This document shows, one piece after another, positions 13,104 through 15,821 of a DNA stretch of 15,821 nt. The stretch spans positions 1-15,821 of the forward strand of contig JADFRV010000038.1 in assembly GCA_022561095.1 (NCBI GenBank), given 5' to 3'. Position numbers and translations under genes: made by a program. Below the pieces are notes generated by a model, which was not told the DNA's origin, did no database searches, and saw only the letters and a list, made by a program, of their open reading frames with translations. Each line of letters opens with the position of its first letter. Positions within the stretch are counted from its first letter, which is position 1. The stretch is from Chloroflexota bacterium (GTDB lineage Bacteria > Chloroflexota > Dehalococcoidia > SM23-28-2 > RBG-16-64-32).

Positions 13104-14375
13104 TTGCAGGGGTCCCCTGGGTCCCCCCTAGACTCGCGCCTAGCCGCCCGCATGCAGGCTAACATCAGGAAGTTCTACCTCTTCCAGTTCCTGCTGAACT
13201 TCCAGCTTTGGTGGCCCATATGGGTCATCTACCTGACGGAGGAGCGCGGCCTCACCCTGGGGCAGGTCACCCTGATAGACGTGCCCTTCTGGCTGAGCAT
13301 CATCGCCCTCCAGATCCCCGCCGCCGCCATCGCCGACCGATGGGGTCGCAAGCCAACGCTCATCGTCTCCGCCTGCGCCCTCAGCGCCGCCGTCACCCTG
13401 TTCGGCCTCGCTACCTCGTTCGAGCTGATCCTCGTCTCCTACCTCATATGGGGCATCGGCTTCTCGTTCCTGATGGGAACCGAGTCGGCGTTCCTGTACG
13501 ACTCCCTGAAAGCGCTGGGCCGGGAGGACGACTACCCCCGCATCTACGGCCGCGCCTGGGGCATGTTCACCGTCGCCGCCCTGGCGGGCACCCTCCTGGG
13601 CGCCCCCGTGGCCGCCGCTACTAACCTCTCCCTCCCCATCATCCTCAGCGGCGGCATCGCCGCCCTGGCCGTCCTCGTCGCCCTCACCTTCACCGAGCCC
13701 ACACCCGAGGCGAGAACCGGACACCGCCTCAGCTACCGCCAGGTGATCGCCGACAGCATCGATATCGTGCGCCGCCGCCCCGCTGTGCGATACGCCGTCC
13801 TCTACTTCGGCCTCATCAGCATCGGCAGCATCGCCCCCATCTTCTTCTTCCAGCCCTTCCTCAGAGAGCATGACATCGGCCTCGGCGCCGTCGGCCTCTG
13901 GCAGACACCTGCGCGAATCGCCGGCATCATCGGCGCCGTCGCCGCCTACCGCATCGTCACCACCCTCGGCGAACGGCAGACCTTCTACCTCATGCCCGCC
14001 ATCCTTCTCGCCTCATACGCCATGCTCGCCCTCTGGGACTCCGTCTACGCCCAGATCGCCTTCCCTTTCATGGCCCTTGTGGTCTTCCTCTCCCAGCCCG
14101 CCATCACCGACTACCTGAACCGACGCGTCCCCTCAGAGCATCGGGCCACCGTCATCTCGCTCACCAACCTGATCCGGGCCGCCGTGCTTATCCCCAGCGC
14201 CCCCCTGCTGGGCCTCCTGGCCGAACGAGTCTCCCTGGCCACCGCGTTCTGGGCCGGCGGCGCCCTCATCGCCGTCCTCTCCCTCCCCCTCCTCGCCCTC
14301 TGGTCGCCTATCCTCCGGCGCGAAAGCCAACCGCCGCCGGCGCCCGAGGCCACCGCCCCCGCCCAGGCCGACTAG
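13104..14375 (+). CDS. Major facilitator superfamily transporter
   Basis: This is a 423-residue secondary transporter with about twelve predicted membrane helices in two halves joined by a basic loop around residue 210 (RTGHRLSYRQ). The MFS motif A between helices 2 and 3 is present as ADRWGRKPTL (77-86). MGTESAFLYDSL after helix 4 is often seen in the MFS subgroup annotated as drug or sugar efflux proteins. The substrate cannot be told from sequence. The C-terminus is a short Pro/Ala tail. The start is TTG, with a perfect ribosome binding site. It is followed after about 60 nt by an MMPL-family transporter on the same strand; the two may share a transcript. Confidence 0.92.
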   Translation: MQGSPGSPLDSRLAARMQANIRKFYLFQFLLNFQLWWPIWVIYLTEERGLTLGQVTLIDVPFWLSIIALQIPAAAIADRWGRKPTLIVSACALSAAVTLFGLATSFELILVSYLIWGIGFSFLMGTESAFLYDSLKALGREDDYPRIYGRAWGMFTVAALAGTLLGAPVAAATNLSLPIILSGGIAALAVLVALTFTEPTPEARTGHRLSYRQVIADSIDIVRRRPAVRYAVLYFGLISIGSIAPIFFFQPFLREHDIGLGAVGLWQTPARIAGIIGAVAAYRIVTTLGERQTFYLMPAILLASYAMLALWDSVYAQIAFPFMALVVFLSQPAITDYLNRRVPSEHRATVISLTNLIRAAVLIPSAPLLGLLAERVSLATAFWAGGALIAVLSLPLLALWSPILRRESQPPPAPEATAPAQAD

Positions 14376-14426
14376 CCGCCGACTCGTTGCCTTGTTAGTG
14401 AAATCAATAACTGCCAAGATAGCGGT

Positions 14427-14432
14427 GGAGGG
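14427..14432 (+). promoter_or_regulatory. Ribosome binding site of the MMPL gene
   Basis: GGAGGG lies 6 nt before the ATG at 14439. It excludes the ATG at 14434, which is 1 nt from the site and in another frame. Confidence 0.7.
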
Positions 14433-14438
14433 TATGAC

Positions 14439-15821
14439 ATGGATCATCGACCTGGATTCACCGGCCAGATTACTCGTGCCGCGGCGCGACACCCCTGGCG
14501 CACGCTCGGGCTGTGGGTTGTACTGCTGGTCGCGGCCTTTGCTGCCTCTAGCACGATGGACCTGTCTGGTGAAACCGCCACAGCGGGCACGGAAGCCACG
14601 AAGGCGATGGACCTCATCGACGACCGCCTTCGAGCGGAGACACCGCCGGAAGAGTTTCTAATCGTCGAATCGCAAACGGCGACGGCCGACGAAGCGGCGT
14701 TCTCAGGCTTCGTTGACTCCCTTGTGAGCGACCTGCGTGCCCTCGACGAAGTCGACTCAGTGACGAGCTACCGGGATGGCGCGGAAGGGCTGGTCTCCGA
14801 CGACGGCCACGTTGCGCTGATCATGACCACCCTCACCGGCGACGAGGAGGACGCAGCCGACACTGCGGAGCCGCTCGTCGACGTCGTCGAGGAGGTGGAC
14901 GGGACGGAAGGTTTCCGTGTGACCACCGTCGGTTTCGGCAGCGTCGGCGTCGAATTCAGCGACCTGATCGCAGAGACGTTGGAGCAGGGCGAACTCATCG
15001 GCATCGCGGTGGCGCTGGTGATCCTGCTCTTCGTGTTCGGCGCCGCGGTGGCCGCCGGGCTGCCGATCATCCTCGCCCTCCTCTCGATCTTCGTTGCCGT
15101 AGGCGCCACCGCGCTCGTCAGCAACGTGATGGAGATGTCGGAATTTATCGTCTTCATCATCACGCTGATCGGCCTCGCGGTCGGCATCGACTACTCGCTG
15201 TTCATCGTCCAGCGCTACCGCGAGGAGCGTGCACGCGGCCGCGAGAAGATCGAGGCGATCACGACGGCCGGGGCGACGGCCAGCCGCACAGTGTTTTTCT
15301 CCGGCATGGCGGTGGCGATCGCGCTGGCTGGCATGCTTATCATGCCGGATCCGGTGTTCCAGAGCTTCGCCGTCGGCGCGATCCTGGTGGTGGGTGCTAC
15401 GGTGCTGGCCGCTCTCACCCTGCTCCCGGCGCTGCTTAGCCTGCTGGGGGACCGTGTGAACTGGCTGACGCTGCCGTTTATCGGGCGCCGCGGCGCGGCG
15501 GAGAGCACCGGCGGAGTGTGGGGCTGGATCACGAAGGTCGTGACGGCTCGGCCTGTGATCAGTGTCTTGCTAACCGGTGGGCTGCTCATTGCGCTTGCCG
15601 TACCGCTCCTCAACATCAACCTCGGCAGCACCGGCATCACCAGTCTGCCCGAGGACAGCAACCCACGCCACGCCTTCGAAGTAATAAACGAGGAGTTCTC
15701 CGATGGGGTACTGACGGCGGACATCGTCATCGACGTTCCCGATGTGAACGCCCCGGCGGTGCAGAGCGGGATAGCAGAGCTGACCGCTTCGCTGGACGAA
15801 GACGAGTTCTTCGGGACGTCG
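14439..15821 (+). CDS. MMPL/RND-family transporter, N-terminal part
   Basis: This is a large membrane exporter of the MmpL/RND superfamily, cut by the right edge after 461 residues; complete members have about 700 or more. The order of parts is typical. A first helix (about 23-40) is followed by an external porter domain (41-180, with TAGTEATKAMDLIDDRL) and five helices (about 185-340). The proton-relay type motif AVGIDYSLFIVQRYREER (247-264) sits in helix 4. A second half then starts with RPVISVLLTGGLLIALAVPL (371-390) and the next porter domain (LGSTGITSLPEDSNPR). MmpL proteins export lipids, siderophores or hydrophobic compounds using the proton gradient; the substrate here is unknown. The ATG at 14439 has a good ribosome binding site. 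By eye the gene uses GCG for alanine more often than its upstream neighbours, which favour GCC. Confidence 0.93.
   Translation, partial: MDHRPGFTGQITRAAARHPWRTLGLWVVLLVAAFAASSTMDLSGETATAGTEATKAMDLIDDRLRAETPPEEFLIVESQTATADEAAFSGFVDSLVSDLRALDEVDSVTSYRDGAEGLVSDDGHVALIMTTLTGDEEDAADTAEPLVDVVEEVDGTEGFRVTTVGFGSVGVEFSDLIAETLEQGELIGIAVALVILLFVFGAAVAAGLPIILALLSIFVAVGATALVSNVMEMSEFIVFIITLIGLAVGIDYSLFIVQRYREERARGREKIEAITTAGATASRTVFFSGMAVAIALAGMLIMPDPVFQSFAVGAILVVGATVLAALTLLPALLSLLGDRVNWLTLPFIGRRGAAESTGGVWGWITKVVTARPVISVLLTGGLLIALAVPLLNINLGSTGITSLPEDSNPRHAFEVINEEFSDGVLTADIVIDVPDVNAPAVQSGIAELTASLDEDEFFGTS

Noticed and set aside
13140..13871. Minus-strand open frame of 243 codons opposite the MFS transporter
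   Set aside because: The Gly/Glu/Asp-rich product is the antisense shadow of membrane helices; no motif or start signal.
14392..14661. Plus-strand open frame of 89 codons at the start of the MMPL gene
   Set aside because: It is in a different frame from the MMPL protein, whose ATG at 14439 has a well-placed ribosome binding site and conserved sequence to the window edge.

Overview
The window is bacterial, GC-rich and densely coded. It looks like chromosomal backbone of an aerobic member of the Chloroflexota (Dehalococcoidia/SAR202-like is my best guess). This rests on the mix of gene families: a ctaA-ctaB-coxB-ctaD respiratory operon, a lipoprotein cupredoxin, a DUF3179 lipoprotein, a class F-like sortase, and an ECF sigma factor overlapping a membrane regulator with a Pro/Thr-rich tail. 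No marker gene allows firm placement. Non-ATG starts (GTG, TTG) are common and several are confirmed by strong Shine-Dalgarno sequences. No tRNA, rRNA, CRISPR array, transposase or phage gene was seen.

Layout. (1) 1-3122, minus strand: heme A synthase (ctaA), heme O synthase (ctaB), cytochrome c oxidase subunit II (coxB) and the first 92 residues of subunit I (ctaD), read in that order from a good sigma-70-type promoter at 3284-3311. Together they make heme A from protoheme and build the terminal oxidase that carries it. (2) 3424-5769: a blue-copper lipoprotein and an unrecognised 208-residue protein on the plus strand, convergent with a duplicated-domain DUF3179 lipoprotein. (3) 5961-8086: citrate synthase with a near-consensus promoter and a structured leader, convergent (3 nt between stops) with an unusual Gre-type transcript-cleavage factor. 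That factor carries an extra N-terminal domain resembling the DNA-binding SAM-like domain of tyrosine recombinases, and it appears to be expressed from a leaderless promoter. (4) 8108-11376: an envelope block with an ECF sigma factor and its overlapping membrane partner, a divergent sortase, and a CAP-domain protein whose 3' end overlaps the sortase gene. (5) 11378-12229: rsmG (16S rRNA methyltransferase). (6) 12342-14375: a Yip1-family membrane protein bracketed by two copies of a near-identical palindrome, then an MFS transporter. (7) 14439 to the right edge: an MMPL/RND transporter cut off by the window.

The points most worth a second look are the Gre fusion with its leaderless promoter, the paired palindromes around the Yip1 gene, the unrecognised protein next to the cupredoxin, the internal duplication in the DUF3179 protein, and a terminator-like hairpin in the citrate synthase leader. 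I found no clear new multi-gene system; the Gre fusion is the most unusual single gene.
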